Positions 19,975-31,811 are shown, counted from the stretch's first letter. The stretch: 64,000 bases of DNA from Rubrivirga sp. SAORIC476 (GCF_002283555.1 NZ_MVOI01000003.1:270536-334535), one strand, 5' to 3'. The notes: generated from the sequence alone by a model not told the origin. A program made the numbers and translations.

Positions 19975-20823
19975 CTAATAGCAGCCCTTGCCCTGGAGCC
20001 ACGACACCATGCTGGTCGCCTGCGCGGTGCCGTTGGAGCCGCCGCCCGCCACGTTGGTGAAGTCGGCGCTCTTCCAGACCCCGCCGATCTTGACGTCGGC
20101 GTGAAACTGGCTGGGCGTGAGGGTGGTCGCGTCCGAGTAGTCCACGTCGACGTGGTACTCGACGGCGCCACTGCCGAGGCGCGAGCACTTGGCGACCGCG
20201 TCCTCGATCCGCTTCCAGTTGCCGCGGTTGAAGTTGTACTGCTGAGGGACGAGGTTCGCCCGTCCGCCCCAGCCGCCGAGCTGCGAGCCGATCAGGTGGC
20301 CGCCGTCGTACGAGCTCGCCGGGCTGGCCCAGTTGCCGACGTTCGTCTGGCACGTGGTCTGCCGCGCCGCCGTCGTCACCGGGCCGAGGCTCTTGAACGC
20401 CGTCGCCGGCCGACCCCGTGAGTCGATGTAGTGATCCTCCGCGCCCCCTGCCCCGACGAGTCGGAACCACTTGACCCGGTCGCTGGTGGGGAATGTCTGC
20501 GGGCAGGCGGTGATGTCCTGGTAGCGGGCGGTCTCGGCGCTGGCCGCCACATCCACGATCTCGAACGCGATGCCGTAGCGGCCGAGCGTGGCCGCGAGTT
20601 CCTCGTCTGAGGCCCGGGCGCGGAAGTCGGCCAGCCCGTCGATGCCGCCGTGGTCGGCGAGGAGGCGCGCGTAGGCGGAGTCGGAGGGCGCCACGGCGCG
20701 CTCAGGACCGGTCGGGGCGACAGTGTGGGTGTCGCAGGCCGAGAGACCGACGAGAACGAAGAGACCGACGGCGATCCAACGGCCCGCGAGGGCCGCGTGG
20801 CGCGGGGAGGAGGAAGACCGCAT
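19975..20823 (-). CDS. Secreted lipoprotein DNA/RNA non-specific endonuclease (Endonuclea_NS_2-like)
   Basis: Starting at the ATG 20821-20823 it has 282 residues, with a signal peptide and lipobox (LVGLSAC, Cys30). The C-terminal half carries the nuclease core: DGGHLIGSQLGG at about 171-182 (catalytic His after Asp-x-Gly), then 'NLVPQQYNFNRGNWKRIED', where the Asn residues should hold the metal. Two conserved Cys flank it ('ITACPQTF', 'TTCQTNVGNW') with a terminal 'GKGCY'. It may act outside the cell on extracellular DNA, or as a contact toxin; the convergent neighbour is a SUKH protein of the kind that neutralises such nucleases. Confidence 0.85.
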   Translation of the reverse strand: MRSSSSPRHAALAGRWIAVGLFVLVGLSACDTHTVAPTGPERAVAPSDSAYARLLADHGGIDGLADFRARASDEELAATLGRYGIAFEIVDVAASAETARYQDITACPQTFPTSDRVKWFRLVGAGGAEDHYIDSRGRPATAFKSLGPVTTAARQTTCQTNVGNWASPASSYDGGHLIGSQLGGWGGRANLVPQQYNFNRGNWKRIEDAVAKCSRLGSGAVEYHVDVDYSDATTLTPSQFHADVKIGGVWKSADFTNVAGGGSNGTAQATSMVSWLQGKGCY

Positions 20824-20926
20824 TCGATGGAGAGGGGGTGAAGGAGCGCGAGGGTACCACCGCGCGGCGGCGTCGGACTGTGACCGATGGATCACCATCG
20901 ATAGGCGCTCGCTCCCGGGCGCCTCT

Positions 20927-20947
20927 CCGCCTCGGTGCCGAGGCGGG
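20927..20947. repeat. Palindrome CCGCCTCGG-TG-CCGAGGCGG
   Basis: Nine-bp perfect arms with almost no loop lie in the 255-bp gap between the nuclease and ligase genes, which are divergent. It belongs to the same family as the 3'-end elements, although here no stop codon is near. Confidence 0.5.
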
Positions 20948-21078
20948 CGATAGCGGCGGGAGGACTGGCCAGGCGCACCGGGGCCAATTCGCGCTGCGCC
21001 GCGCCGACGGGATGCTCCAGACCGTTTGCCATTCCTTCACACGGGCGGTTTCTTCCCGTTCGCCCTCACCCCCGCTCG

Positions 21079-22224
21079 ATGGACCTCTCCGCGGCCGACG
21101 CCCTGGCCCCGATCCCTTTCACCTCATCCCCGAAGCCGACCCTCGGCGTCGAGATCGAACTCCAGATCGTCGACCCCGTCACGTTCAACCTCAAGCAGGG
21201 CTCGGTGGCGCTCCTGGACCGCCTCGGGCACGACCACCCCAAGGTCAAGCAGGAGCTGACGCAGTCCACCATCGAGGTCATCACCGGCATCTGCGACAAC
21301 GTGGAAGGGGCCGTGGACGACCTCCGTGGCTCCCTCCGGGAGGTCTTCACCGCGGGCGACGATCTCGGACTGACCTTCTCCGGCGCCGGCACCCACCCGT
21401 TCGGGCAGTGGCGCGACCAGAAGATCTTCCCCAACGACCGCTACCAGGCCCTCGTCGACAAGATCCAGTGGCCTGCGCGGCGGCTGCTGATCTACGGCCT
21501 CCACGTCCACGTGGGGCTGTCGTCGGGCGAGAAGGCCATCGCCGTGTCGAACGCGCTGGCGAGCTACCTGCCCCACCTGCTGGCGCTCTCGGCGTCGTCT
21601 CCGTTCGTCGACTTCGAGGACACCGGGCTGGCGAGCACACGGTCGAAGATCTTCGAGGGCATGCCGACGGCCGGGCTCCCGTACCGGCTCGCTAACTACG
21701 GCGAGTTCCAGCAGTTCATGAACACGCTGGTCCGCGCGAAGGCCATCGAGTCGATCCGCGAGATCTGGTGGGACATCCGCCCGCACCCGGGTTTCGGGAC
21801 GCTGGAGATCCGCATCTGCGACACGCCCTCCACGCTGACCGAGCTGGCGTCGCTGGTGGCACTGGTGCAGTGCCTCGTCGTGGCCCTGGGCGACCGCTAC
21901 GAGAACGGCGCGCCGCTGAACATTCTGAACCCCTGGATCCTGCGCGAGAACAAGTGGCGGGCGGTCCGCCACGGGCTGGACGCGGACGTGATCTGCGACA
22001 ACGATGGCGACCACGCCGCGCTCCGCGCCCAGATTCCCGACCTGATCGCTCGCCTGGAGCCGGTCGCCGAACGCCTCGGCTGCCTCGACGAGCTGCGCGG
22101 CCTCCACACGACGCTCGACGGTGGCGCCTCCTACGAGCGCCAGCGCCGCACCTTCGAACAGACGAAGCGCCTCCCGGACGTGGTCGCCAGCATCGCGGCC
22201 GAGCTGCGCGAGAGCGTCGGCTGA
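21079..22224 (+). CDS. Glutamate-cysteine ligase family 2 / YbdK-type carboxylate-amine ligase
   Basis: The ATG at 21079 follows a pyrimidine-rich leader and gives 381 residues, the normal length for this family. Landmarks are TLGVEIELQIVD (about 21-32, Glu ligands of Mg-ATP), 'SGAGTHPFGQW', 'GLHVHVGL' (about 142-149), and 'EIRICDTPSTL' with the metal/ATP-binding Glu. YbdK makes gamma-glutamyl-cysteine only weakly, and the family includes ligases making other glutamyl amides, so the substrate is open. The M20 amidohydrolase that follows may hydrolyse a related amide. Confidence 0.9.
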   Translation: MDLSAADALAPIPFTSSPKPTLGVEIELQIVDPVTFNLKQGSVALLDRLGHDHPKVKQELTQSTIEVITGICDNVEGAVDDLRGSLREVFTAGDDLGLTFSGAGTHPFGQWRDQKIFPNDRYQALVDKIQWPARRLLIYGLHVHVGLSSGEKAIAVSNALASYLPHLLALSASSPFVDFEDTGLASTRSKIFEGMPTAGLPYRLANYGEFQQFMNTLVRAKAIESIREIWWDIRPHPGFGTLEIRICDTPSTLTELASLVALVQCLVVALGDRYENGAPLNILNPWILRENKWRAVRHGLDADVICDNDGDHAALRAQIPDLIARLEPVAERLGCLDELRGLHTTLDGGASYERQRRTFEQTKRLPDVVASIAAELRESVG

Positions 22225-22320
22225 CGGCGTCGGTCGGCACGCCGTTGGCTCGTGCGATGAACGAAGCCCCGCCGACCGACGTTGGCAGGATCCGATCTCT
22301 TCCCGTCTCCCTCGATACCG

Positions 22321-23541
22321 TTGATCGCCGACGCGCCCCTCGCCTCTCCCGCCGACCTGCCCGCCCCCGACCCCGCCTTTCGAGCCGACCTCGTCGCCCT
22401 CCGGCGCGAGCTGCACCAGCACCCGGAACTCGGCTTTCAGGAACACCGGACCGCGCAGCGTCTCCGCGACTGGCTGACCGAGCGCGGCTTCGAGCCGTCC
22501 GCCCCGATGGCGGGCACGGGCTTCGTGGTCGACATCCACGGTGACCGGCCAGGGCCGATGGTAGCCTACCGCGCCGACATGGACGCGCTGCCGATCCACG
22601 AGGCGACCGACGCGCCCTACCGCTCGTTGACGCCGGGCGCGATGCACGCCTGCGGCCACGACGCCCACATGACGGTGGCCTGCGGCGTGGCCGTGCTGGC
22701 GCGAGAGCGCCGCGCCGAGTTCGCCGGGACAGTCCGCGTGCTGTTCCAGCCCGCCGAGGAGGTCTCGCCCTCGGGCGCCCCGGCGATGATCCAGGCGGGC
22801 GCGCTCAGCGGCGTCGAGGCGATTTATGCGATCCACATGGACCCGTCGCAGGCCGTCGGCCGGTTCGGATTCCGCGTGGGGTCGTTGACGGCGGCGTGCG
22901 CGCCGTTTCGAGTCACGGTCCGCAGCGAGCGGTCCGGGCATTCTGCGCGCCCCCACGAGGCCGTCGACACGGTGTGGGTGGCGTCGCAGATCGCCAACGA
23001 ACTCTACCAGTTGCCCGGCCGCGTGACCGACGCCCGGAAGGCGGCCGTGCTCACGATCTGCCGCTTCCGCGGCGGCGACGCGCTCAACGTGATCCCGTCG
23101 GAGGTCGAGTTCGGGGGCACGCTCCGCTGCGTCGATGGCGAGACGCTGGGCTTCCTCCGCGAGAAGATCCGCCGCGTCGCAGGCGCCCTCGGCGCCGCGT
23201 ACAAGGCCGACGTAGACGTGGACTTCGACATCACGCTCCCGGCGGTCGTCAACACGACCGAGGAGGTGCGTCGCGCCACCGAGGCGGCCACCGACCTGTT
23301 CGGCCCCGAGGCGGCCATGCCGATCCAGCTGCCCAGCATGGGCGGCGAGGACTTCGCGTACTACCTCCAGGAGATCCCTGGCTGCATGGTGCGCGTCGGC
23401 TCGGCGAGCGGGCCCGACACGCGCTACCCGCTCCACCACGCCCGCTTCGACCTGGACGAGGGCGCCCTCCCGATGGCCGCTCGACTCATGGCGGAGGTGT
23501 GCCACAGACACCTGAACGATTCGTCGAGCCGGAGGTCGTGA
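22321..23541 (+). CDS. M20-family metal-dependent amidohydrolase (N-acyl amino acid/hippurate hydrolase type)
   Basis: The TTG at 22321 follows a pyrimidine-rich stretch and gives 406 residues; a TTG at 22282 would add 13 residues, so the start is uncertain. The di-zinc site is clear: YRADMDALPIHE, HACGHDAHMT, 'FQPAEEVSPSGA', 'AIHMDP', and near the end 'MGGEDFAYYL' and 'PLHHARFDLDEGALPMA'. M20D enzymes cleave N-acyl or indole-acetyl amino acids and related amides. It follows the GCS2-type ligase by 96 bp on the same strand, so the two may act on related gamma-glutamyl or acyl-amide compounds. Confidence 0.92.
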   Translation: MIADAPLASPADLPAPDPAFRADLVALRRELHQHPELGFQEHRTAQRLRDWLTERGFEPSAPMAGTGFVVDIHGDRPGPMVAYRADMDALPIHEATDAPYRSLTPGAMHACGHDAHMTVACGVAVLARERRAEFAGTVRVLFQPAEEVSPSGAPAMIQAGALSGVEAIYAIHMDPSQAVGRFGFRVGSLTAACAPFRVTVRSERSGHSARPHEAVDTVWVASQIANELYQLPGRVTDARKAAVLTICRFRGGDALNVIPSEVEFGGTLRCVDGETLGFLREKIRRVAGALGAAYKADVDVDFDITLPAVVNTTEEVRRATEAATDLFGPEAAMPIQLPSMGGEDFAYYLQEIPGCMVRVGSASGPDTRYPLHHARFDLDEGALPMAARLMAEVCHRHLNDSSSRRS

Positions 23542-23629
23542 CACATATGATGCACCGGTACTATAGCTCGGGATCGAGGGTGGGTAATTAGGGGGCGGCT
23601 CACGCCACCATCCCACCTCCCCCCGTCTC

Positions 23630-24154
23630 ATGATCTCTCGCATTCCTGCGCTGCTCGCATCGGCCGCGCTCATCGTCTCGCTCGCTGCCTGCGACTCGTT
23701 CACCCCCGACTCGGGCGGGGTAGCGTCATCAGACATCGGCATGAACGATTGCCTCCCCTACCTCACCGCCTCGGGCGCCTCCATCGACACCGGCTGTGGC
23801 GGTGGCGGCGGCGGCGGCACTGGCGGCGGCGGCACGACCACCACGCAGTACCGGATGACCCACGGCGCCAGCCGTAGCTACATCGGCATGTTCGGCAGCC
23901 TCCCTGCCTACAAGTACCAGCTCTGGACCAAGCACGAGGTGTTCCGCAACGGCAAGTGGGAGCGCACGGACGGCCGCAACAATGGGGTTGTCTGCCGCTA
24001 CGTGGCCAACGGCCAGATCCGGGACCAGGACATCGAGAACAACGCAAGCATGACCACCTTGACGTTCTCGGAGCCCGGCGGCATCCCATTCCTCTGCGAG
24101 CACTCCACGACCTCACCGAACGGACAGGTCCACACGGCGACGTCCTACCTCTAG
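23630..24154 (+). CDS. Cys-rich lipoprotein, function unknown
   Basis: This is 174 residues with a lipobox (VSLAAC, Cys21). A glycine run and Thr-rich linker (about 55-72) separates a short Cys-containing head from a globular C-terminus. The mature part has four further Cys (in 'NDCLPY', 'DTGCGG', 'VVCRYV' and 'FLCEHST'), enough for two disulfides. I recognise no family. A strong terminator follows its stop. Confidence 0.75.
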   Translation: MISRIPALLASAALIVSLAACDSFTPDSGGVASSDIGMNDCLPYLTASGASIDTGCGGGGGGGTGGGGTTTTQYRMTHGASRSYIGMFGSLPAYKYQLWTKHEVFRNGKWERTDGRNNGVVCRYVANGQIRDQDIENNASMTTLTFSEPGGIPFLCEHSTTSPNGQVHTATSYL

Positions 24155-24172
24155 GTCGCATCGGATTCCTGC

Positions 24173-24220
24173 GCGCGGGCGCGGCGGACCTACCGGGTCT
24201 GCCGTGCCCGCGCCGTTTTT
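24173..24220 (+). terminator. Strong intrinsic terminator
   Basis: Arms 24173-24189 and 24197-24213 pair over 17 bp with two G-U wobbles and a 7-nt loop (24190-24196), followed by T5 at 24216-24220. It ends the Cys-rich lipoprotein transcript and is one of few sites in the window with a T-tract. Confidence 0.85.
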
Positions 24221-24307
24221 GGAAGCCCTGCAGTTCAGTTGCCGATGCCCAGCGCCTCAGATGCCGAGGCCGGCACGCTCGGTAGGGCCTCATCGCTCGG
24301 TTCACCC

Positions 24308-24314
24308 TAGATTC
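24308..24314 (+). promoter_or_regulatory. TAnnTT element (TAGATTC) before lamin-tail protein
   Basis: It lies 21 bp before the ATG at 24336, followed by a pyrimidine-rich leader. It lies after a strong terminator, so it must be near a promoter. The -33 is not obvious. Confidence 0.4.
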
Positions 24315-24335
24315 CAGTGGCTTTTCCTCCGTCCG

Positions 24336-27300
24336 ATGCGCTGGACCGCCCTCCTCCTCTGCCTCGCGGCGGCAACGGCCGCCGCTCAGACGCCTGCGCC
24401 GGGCGACCTCGTGATCAACGAGGTGATGTACGACCCGCCGTCGCCCCAGCCGTCGAGCACCGAGTGGGTCGAGATCCTCAACACGACCACCGGCCCCCTC
24501 GACCTCGGCGGTCTCGCAGTCGCGGACGCGAGCGCGACCTCGGACCCGGTCCCCGACGGCACCACGCTCGGAGCGGGCGCCTACGCCGTGCTGGTCCGCG
24601 ACGGAGCCGGCTTCGCGGCCGCCTACCCTGGTGTCGCCTTCATCGAACTCGGCGGCTTCCCGGCGCTCAACAACTCCGGCGACCGGGCCGCCCTCGTCCT
24701 CGGCTCCGCCGAGGTGGACGCGGTGCCGTACACGCCCTCGTGGGGCGGCGCCGATGCGTCGCTCGAACGCCGCGACCCGAATGGCCCCAGCACATCGGCC
24801 GCCAACTTCGGGACCACGACCGATCCCGCGGGCGGCACGCCGGGCGCGCAGAACACGCTCTTCGCACCCGACGTGACGGGCCCGGTGCTGGTCGACGCTA
24901 CGGCCTCCGAGGATGGCCGGGCGGTCACGGTGACCACCGACGAGCCCGTCGATGCGGCCTCGGTGACCGCGTCGGCGTTCTCGGTGAGCGATGGACCGAC
25001 GGTCACGGCCGCCAGCTACGACGACGCAGCGCTGGCCGTCACGCTGACGCTCTCGGCCCCGCTCGCGCCGGGAACGTCCACCGTCACGGCGACGAACCTG
25101 CGAGACGCGATCGGCAACACGACCGCCTCCTCGTCGACCACAGTCCTCTACGACCCTGATCTGACCCCTCCGACGCTGCTGGCGGCCGAGGCGCAAGACG
25201 CCCAGTCGGTGCTCGTCACGTTCGACGAGGCCCTCGACCCGATCAGCGCCGAGACCGAGGCGAACTACGTCCTCGATCCGGGCGTGGGCTCGCCGGCAGA
25301 GGCGACGCTCCAGGGCGACGGGGCGAGCGTGCTCCTCACGCTGGCGGCTCCGCTCACCGGTCCGGCGGCGTACACGCTCACGGCTTCGGGCGTGGCGGAT
25401 GCGGCCGGAAACACGAGCGGCAGCCAGAGCGCGGACTTCTTCTTCGGTGAGGGGGCGACGCCCGCCCCGTTCGACCTCGTCGTCAACGAGTTCCTGTACG
25501 ACGAGCCCGCGACGGGCAACCCGGGCGAGTTCGTGGAACTCTTCAACCGGTCGGACCAGACGTTCGACCTGCGCGAGTTCAGCCTGAACGACAACACGGG
25601 GCCGGATGAGCCGATCACGACGGACCCGGTATTCGTCGGCCCCGGTGAGTACGCGGTGATCGTGGAGGACGCGGCGCTGTTCGCAGCCGTCTTCCCCGAC
25701 GTGCCGTTCGTGGAGCAGTCCGCATGGAGCGCGCTCAACAACACCGGCGACGCCATCGTGCTCCGGTACCAGGGCGGCCTGATCGACTCGCTGACGTACT
25801 CGCCCAGTTGGGGCGGCGCGGACGCGAGCCTGGAGCGCAAGGACCCCGACGGGCCGTCGTCGGCGGCGTCCAACCACGCGACCACGACCGACCCGCGGGG
25901 CGGCACGCCGGGCGCCATCAACAGCCAGTTCGCCCCCGACGTGACCGGCCCGACGCTGGTCGCCGCCGTCGTCTCCGAGGACGGCCAGAGGGTCACGGTC
26001 GCCGTTGACGAGCCGCTCGACCCGACCTCGGTCATCCCCTCGGCGTTCGCGATCACCGGCGGCCCAGCCGTCACCGACGCCCTCTACGACGACGCAGAGC
26101 TTTCGGTCACGCTCTCCCTCTCCGCCCCCCTCGCGCCCGGCACCTCCACCGTCACCGCGAGCGGCCTGCGAGACCTCCTCGGCAACACGACCGCGTCCAC
26201 CTCGACGACAGTCGACTACGACCCTGACCTGACGCCCCCGGCGCTCCTCACGGCCGAGGCCGTCGACGCGCAGACGGTCCGCGTGACGTTCGACGAGGCG
26301 CTCGACCCGGCGTCGGCCCAGACGCCGTCCAACTACGCCATCGACGGGGGCATCGGGGCGCCGATGCTGGCCGACCTGCAGGACGGCGGCACGACGGTGA
26401 TCCTGGCGCTCTCCGCCCCGCTCACCGCACAGTCTGGGTATGCCCTGACGGTACAGGACGTGGCCGACGCCGCGGGCAACGCCATCGCCACCCAGACCGC
26501 GACCTTCTTCTTCGGCGAGGGCGACGCCGCCGAGCCGCGCGACCTCGTCATCAACGAATTCCTCTACGACGAGCCCTCGGCCGACAACCCCGGCGAGTTC
26601 GTGGAGGTGTTCAACCGAAGCGACAAGACGTTCGACCTGCGCGAGTTCACGCTGAACGACGGGACGGGTGAAGGTGAGCCGGTGACCGACCAGGCGGTGT
26701 TCGTCGGCCCTGGCGAGTTCGCGGTGATCGTGGAGGACGCGGCGCTGTTCGCGGCCGTCTTCCCCGGCGTGCCGTTCGTGGAGCAACCCGCGTGGAGCGC
26801 GCTCAACAACTCCGGCGACGCCGTCGTGCTGACGTACGAGGACACTGTGGTCGACTCGCTCTTCTACACGCCCGACTGGGGCGGCGGGGACGCGAGCCTG
26901 GAGCGCAAAGACCCCGAGGCCCCATCCGTCGCCGCCAACTTCGCGACCACGGCCGACCTGCGCGGCGGCACGCCGGGCACTCGCAACAGCCGGTTCGAGC
27001 CCGACGTGACCGGCCCGACGCTGGTCGCCGCCCTCGCCAGCGCAGACGGACGGCGCCTCCTGGTCACGCTCGACGAACCGGCCCAACCCGCCTCGGTGAC
27101 GGCGTCAGCATTCTCGGTCGGCGGCGGCCCGGCGATTGCGACGGCGGTCTACACACCCGGGGCGGCGACCGTCCTGCTCGGCGTTGCCGATGGGCAGGCG
27201 CTGGCGGTCGGCACCTCCACCGTGACCGCGACGGGCCTGACCGACCTCGTCGGCAACACGACGGCCTCGACCTCGGTGGAGGTGACACGGGCGGAGGACA

Positions 27301-28460
27301 CGACGGCGCCGTCGATCACGCGCGCCGCGCCGCAGGCGGCGACGGTCGTCCGCGTCCAGTTCAGCGAGCCGGTGACCGCCGAGACCGGTGCCGCGCCCAG
27401 CACCTACGCGCTCACGGCGGAGGGGGCCGCGCCCGGCGTCGCCTCGATCGCCATCGTCGACACCGACGACATCTCGGGACAGACGGGCAGCCCCGGCGTG
27501 CTCTCGGTCGACCTCACGCTCGACGCGCCCCTCACGGATCGCGTGCTCACCACCCTCACGGCCACCGGACTCCGAGATCTCGCGGGCAACGTCGCCGGTC
27601 CGCTCACCGCGCGCCTGTTCTTCGGCACCGCCGACACGCCCGAGGCGGGCCAGATCGTGATCACCGAGGTCATGTACGACCCGGCGTCCGGCAGCGCCGG
27701 CGAGTACCTGGAACTGCTCAACACGACCGCCGACCGGCTGTTCGACCTGCGGGCGATCACCCTGGGCGACGCCGCCGACCCTGGCGACGCTCTCGCCGAC
27801 GACGCGGCCGTGATCCTGCCCGGCGAGTATCTCGCCGTCGTCCGCGACGCGGAGGGCTTCCGCCTGGCGTTCCCCGAGGCGGCGTTCGTCGAGGGCGGCA
27901 GTGGAATCAGCCTGTCGAATGCGGGCGAGACGCTGGCGCTGTGGACGGACGGGACCGTGATCGAGTCGGTGACCTACGACCCGGACTGGCACCGCGTCGA
28001 GTTGGACGACGCGACGGGCCTCAGCCTGGAGCGCCGCGACCCCGCGAGGGCGCCGAACGAGGCTTCCAACTGGTCGTCCTCGCTCGCCGAGGCGGGCGGC
28101 ACGCCGTCGGCCCCCAACTCGGTCGCGATCTCCGGGACGCCCGTCGAGCGCGAGGCCGGGCTCATCATCACGAGCCCTTTCGCGCCGACGCGCGGCGAGG
28201 CGTCACAGATCACGTACACCCTCTCGACCGAGGCCGCGCTCGTCCGCGCTCGGATCTACGATGGCGGCGGGCGGGCCGTCCGCGAGATCGAGGCGGGGCG
28301 CCTCAGCGGCACCACGGCGACTGTCACCTGGGACGGCACCGACGACGACCGGCGGCCCGTGCGCGCGGGCATCTACGTGGTGCTGGTCGAGGCGGTCGAC
28401 GCCCAGGGCGGGACCTCGGAGGGACTGCGAGGGGTGGTCGTGCTGGCGCGACCCGAGTAG
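24336..28460 (+). CDS. Large secreted lamin-tail-domain protein with SbsA-like Ig repeats and FlgD-like sorting domain
   Basis: The ATG at 24336 gives 1374 residues with a signal peptide ending TAAAQ. Four lamin-tail domains occur, each opening with a 'DLVINEVMYDPP'/'DLVVNEFLYDEP' box near residues 25, 380, 730 and 1105. Between them are SbsA-like Ig domains, with repeats such as 'DVTGPTLVAA' and 'DLTPPTLLAAEA'. The last 100 residues hold a FlgD-like Ig/sorting region ('GIYVVLVEAVDAQGG'). It should be exported by type IX secretion and attached to the surface, probably as an adhesin or matrix protein. The three large repeats are about 350 residues each. Confidence 0.88.
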   Translation: MRWTALLLCLAAATAAAQTPAPGDLVINEVMYDPPSPQPSSTEWVEILNTTTGPLDLGGLAVADASATSDPVPDGTTLGAGAYAVLVRDGAGFAAAYPGVAFIELGGFPALNNSGDRAALVLGSAEVDAVPYTPSWGGADASLERRDPNGPSTSAANFGTTTDPAGGTPGAQNTLFAPDVTGPVLVDATASEDGRAVTVTTDEPVDAASVTASAFSVSDGPTVTAASYDDAALAVTLTLSAPLAPGTSTVTATNLRDAIGNTTASSSTTVLYDPDLTPPTLLAAEAQDAQSVLVTFDEALDPISAETEANYVLDPGVGSPAEATLQGDGASVLLTLAAPLTGPAAYTLTASGVADAAGNTSGSQSADFFFGEGATPAPFDLVVNEFLYDEPATGNPGEFVELFNRSDQTFDLREFSLNDNTGPDEPITTDPVFVGPGEYAVIVEDAALFAAVFPDVPFVEQSAWSALNNTGDAIVLRYQGGLIDSLTYSPSWGGADASLERKDPDGPSSAASNHATTTDPRGGTPGAINSQFAPDVTGPTLVAAVVSEDGQRVTVAVDEPLDPTSVIPSAFAITGGPAVTDALYDDAELSVTLSLSAPLAPGTSTVTASGLRDLLGNTTASTSTTVDYDPDLTPPALLTAEAVDAQTVRVTFDEALDPASAQTPSNYAIDGGIGAPMLADLQDGGTTVILALSAPLTAQSGYALTVQDVADAAGNAIATQTATFFFGEGDAAEPRDLVINEFLYDEPSADNPGEFVEVFNRSDKTFDLREFTLNDGTGEGEPVTDQAVFVGPGEFAVIVEDAALFAAVFPGVPFVEQPAWSALNNSGDAVVLTYEDTVVDSLFYTPDWGGGDASLERKDPEAPSVAANFATTADLRGGTPGTRNSRFEPDVTGPTLVAALASADGRRLLVTLDEPAQPASVTASAFSVGGGPAIATAVYTPGAATVLLGVADGQALAVGTSTVTATGLTDLVGNTTASTSVEVTRAEDTTAPSITRAAPQAATVVRVQFSEPVTAETGAAPSTYALTAEGAAPGVASIAIVDTDDISGQTGSPGVLSVDLTLDAPLTDRVLTTLTATGLRDLAGNVAGPLTARLFFGTADTPEAGQIVITEVMYDPASGSAGEYLELLNTTADRLFDLRAITLGDAADPGDALADDAAVILPGEYLAVVRDAEGFRLAFPEAAFVEGGSGISLSNAGETLALWTDGTVIESVTYDPDWHRVELDDATGLSLERRDPARAPNEASNWSSSLAEAGGTPSAPNSVAISGTPVEREAGLIITSPFAPTRGEASQITYTLSTEAALVRARIYDGGGRAVREIEAGRLSGTTATVTWDGTDDDRRPVRAGIYVVLVEAVDAQGGTSEGLRGVVVLARPE

Positions 28461-28535
28461 GAAGAGGACGCGACAGGCCGGGCGTTCTAGCTCCCAGATT
28501 GCGACGGCGCCCCCCTCTGCCCGCCCACCCGACCG

Positions 28536-28543
28536 TACCTTTC
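28536..28543 (+). promoter_or_regulatory. TACCTTTC element upstream of Fe-S carrier
   Basis: TACCTTTC matches seven of eight positions of the Bacteroidota -7 consensus TAnnTTTG. It lies 119 bp before the ATG. No good -33 at the expected spacing was seen. Confidence 0.35.
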
Positions 28544-28662
28544 GACCGTTCAGGGCGGACGGGGACGGCTCGGCAGACGCACGCAGAATCCACCCCGCGG
28601 CCCGGCACGGACGGAACAGCACCGCCCGTTCCCGATTGGACGCCTCCCCCGCCCCCGGACCC

Positions 28663-29067
28663 ATGAGCACGACCGCCACGTCCCCCACGCCGGCCCCCAC
28701 CAGCGCGCCGCCGGCCCTGCCTCCCCCCGTTCGCCTGAGCGACCGCGCCACCACCGAGGTCCGCCGCATCGTCGCCAACAAGCAGATCCCGGCTCAGTTC
28801 GGGTTGCGCGTCGGCGTGAAAGGCGGCGGCTGTTCAGGCATGAGCTACGTGCTCGGCTTCGACAAGCAGCGCGAGCACGACCTCACGTTCGAACTCGACG
28901 CGGACCACGAGGCAGGCCCCATCACGGTGTTCATGGACAAGCGCCACGGACTCTACCTGATGGGCACCACCGTCGACTACCACGACGGCCTCGACGCGCG
29001 GGGCTTCGTGTTCGACAACCCCCAAGCGACTCAGACCTGCGGCTGCGGCTCTTCCTTCGCCGCCTAG
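28663..29067 (+). CDS. A-type iron-sulfur carrier protein (IscA/SufA/ErpA family)
   Basis: This is 134 residues. The Pro/Ala-rich head (1-25) is followed by the HesB fold, with the three invariant cysteines Cys57 (GGGCSGMSY) and Cys126/Cys128 (TCGCGSSF). These bind a [2Fe-2S]/[4Fe-4S] cluster for delivery to apoproteins. It is separated from clpC by 64 bp and an element of the palindrome family, so it may have its own transcript. A longer frame upstream is rejected because it lacks any conserved sequence. Confidence 0.93.
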   Translation: MSTTATSPTPAPTSAPPALPPPVRLSDRATTEVRRIVANKQIPAQFGLRVGVKGGGCSGMSYVLGFDKQREHDLTFELDADHEAGPITVFMDKRHGLYLMGTTVDYHDGLDARGFVFDNPQATQTCGCGSSFAA

Positions 29068-29072
29068 CCATG

Positions 29073-29100
29073 CCGCCCGCCTCGGGACCGAGGCAGGCGG
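29073..29100. terminator. Palindromic 3'-end element after Fe-S carrier
   Basis: CCGCC-CGCCTCGG / CCGAGGC-AGGCGG stem-loop, 6 bp after the stop codon; same family as the copy after clpC. No T-tract. Confidence 0.6.
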
Positions 29101-29131
29101 CCCCACGCGCTCCGGCGCCACCACCTTCATC

Positions 29132-31690
<2,559 letters not shown>

Positions 31691-31712
31691 CGCTCGCTCC
31701 GCGTTTCTGATT

Positions 31713-31746
31713 CCGCCCGCCTCGGCATTGCGTCCGAGGCGGGCGG
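31713..31746 (+). terminator. Perfect 13-bp palindrome after clpC
   Basis: CCGCCCGCCTCGG (31713-31725) and CCGAGGCGGGCGG (31734-31746) are exact complements with an 8-nt loop, 22 bp after the stop, followed by TCTCGTTTCGG rather than a clean T-tract. It is the best-formed copy of the family. Confidence 0.75.
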
Positions 31747-31811
31747 TCTCGTTTCGGCGGGCGAGGGTCTACGGCGCCTCGCCGACCGTGCGACCTGGCC
31801 GTTCGTCTCGG

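Noticed and set aside
23630-24154. Glycine run as a sign of a frameshift or sequencing error
   Set aside because: The frame stays open on both sides with four Cys and a lipobox; glycine linkers are common in such lipoproteins.
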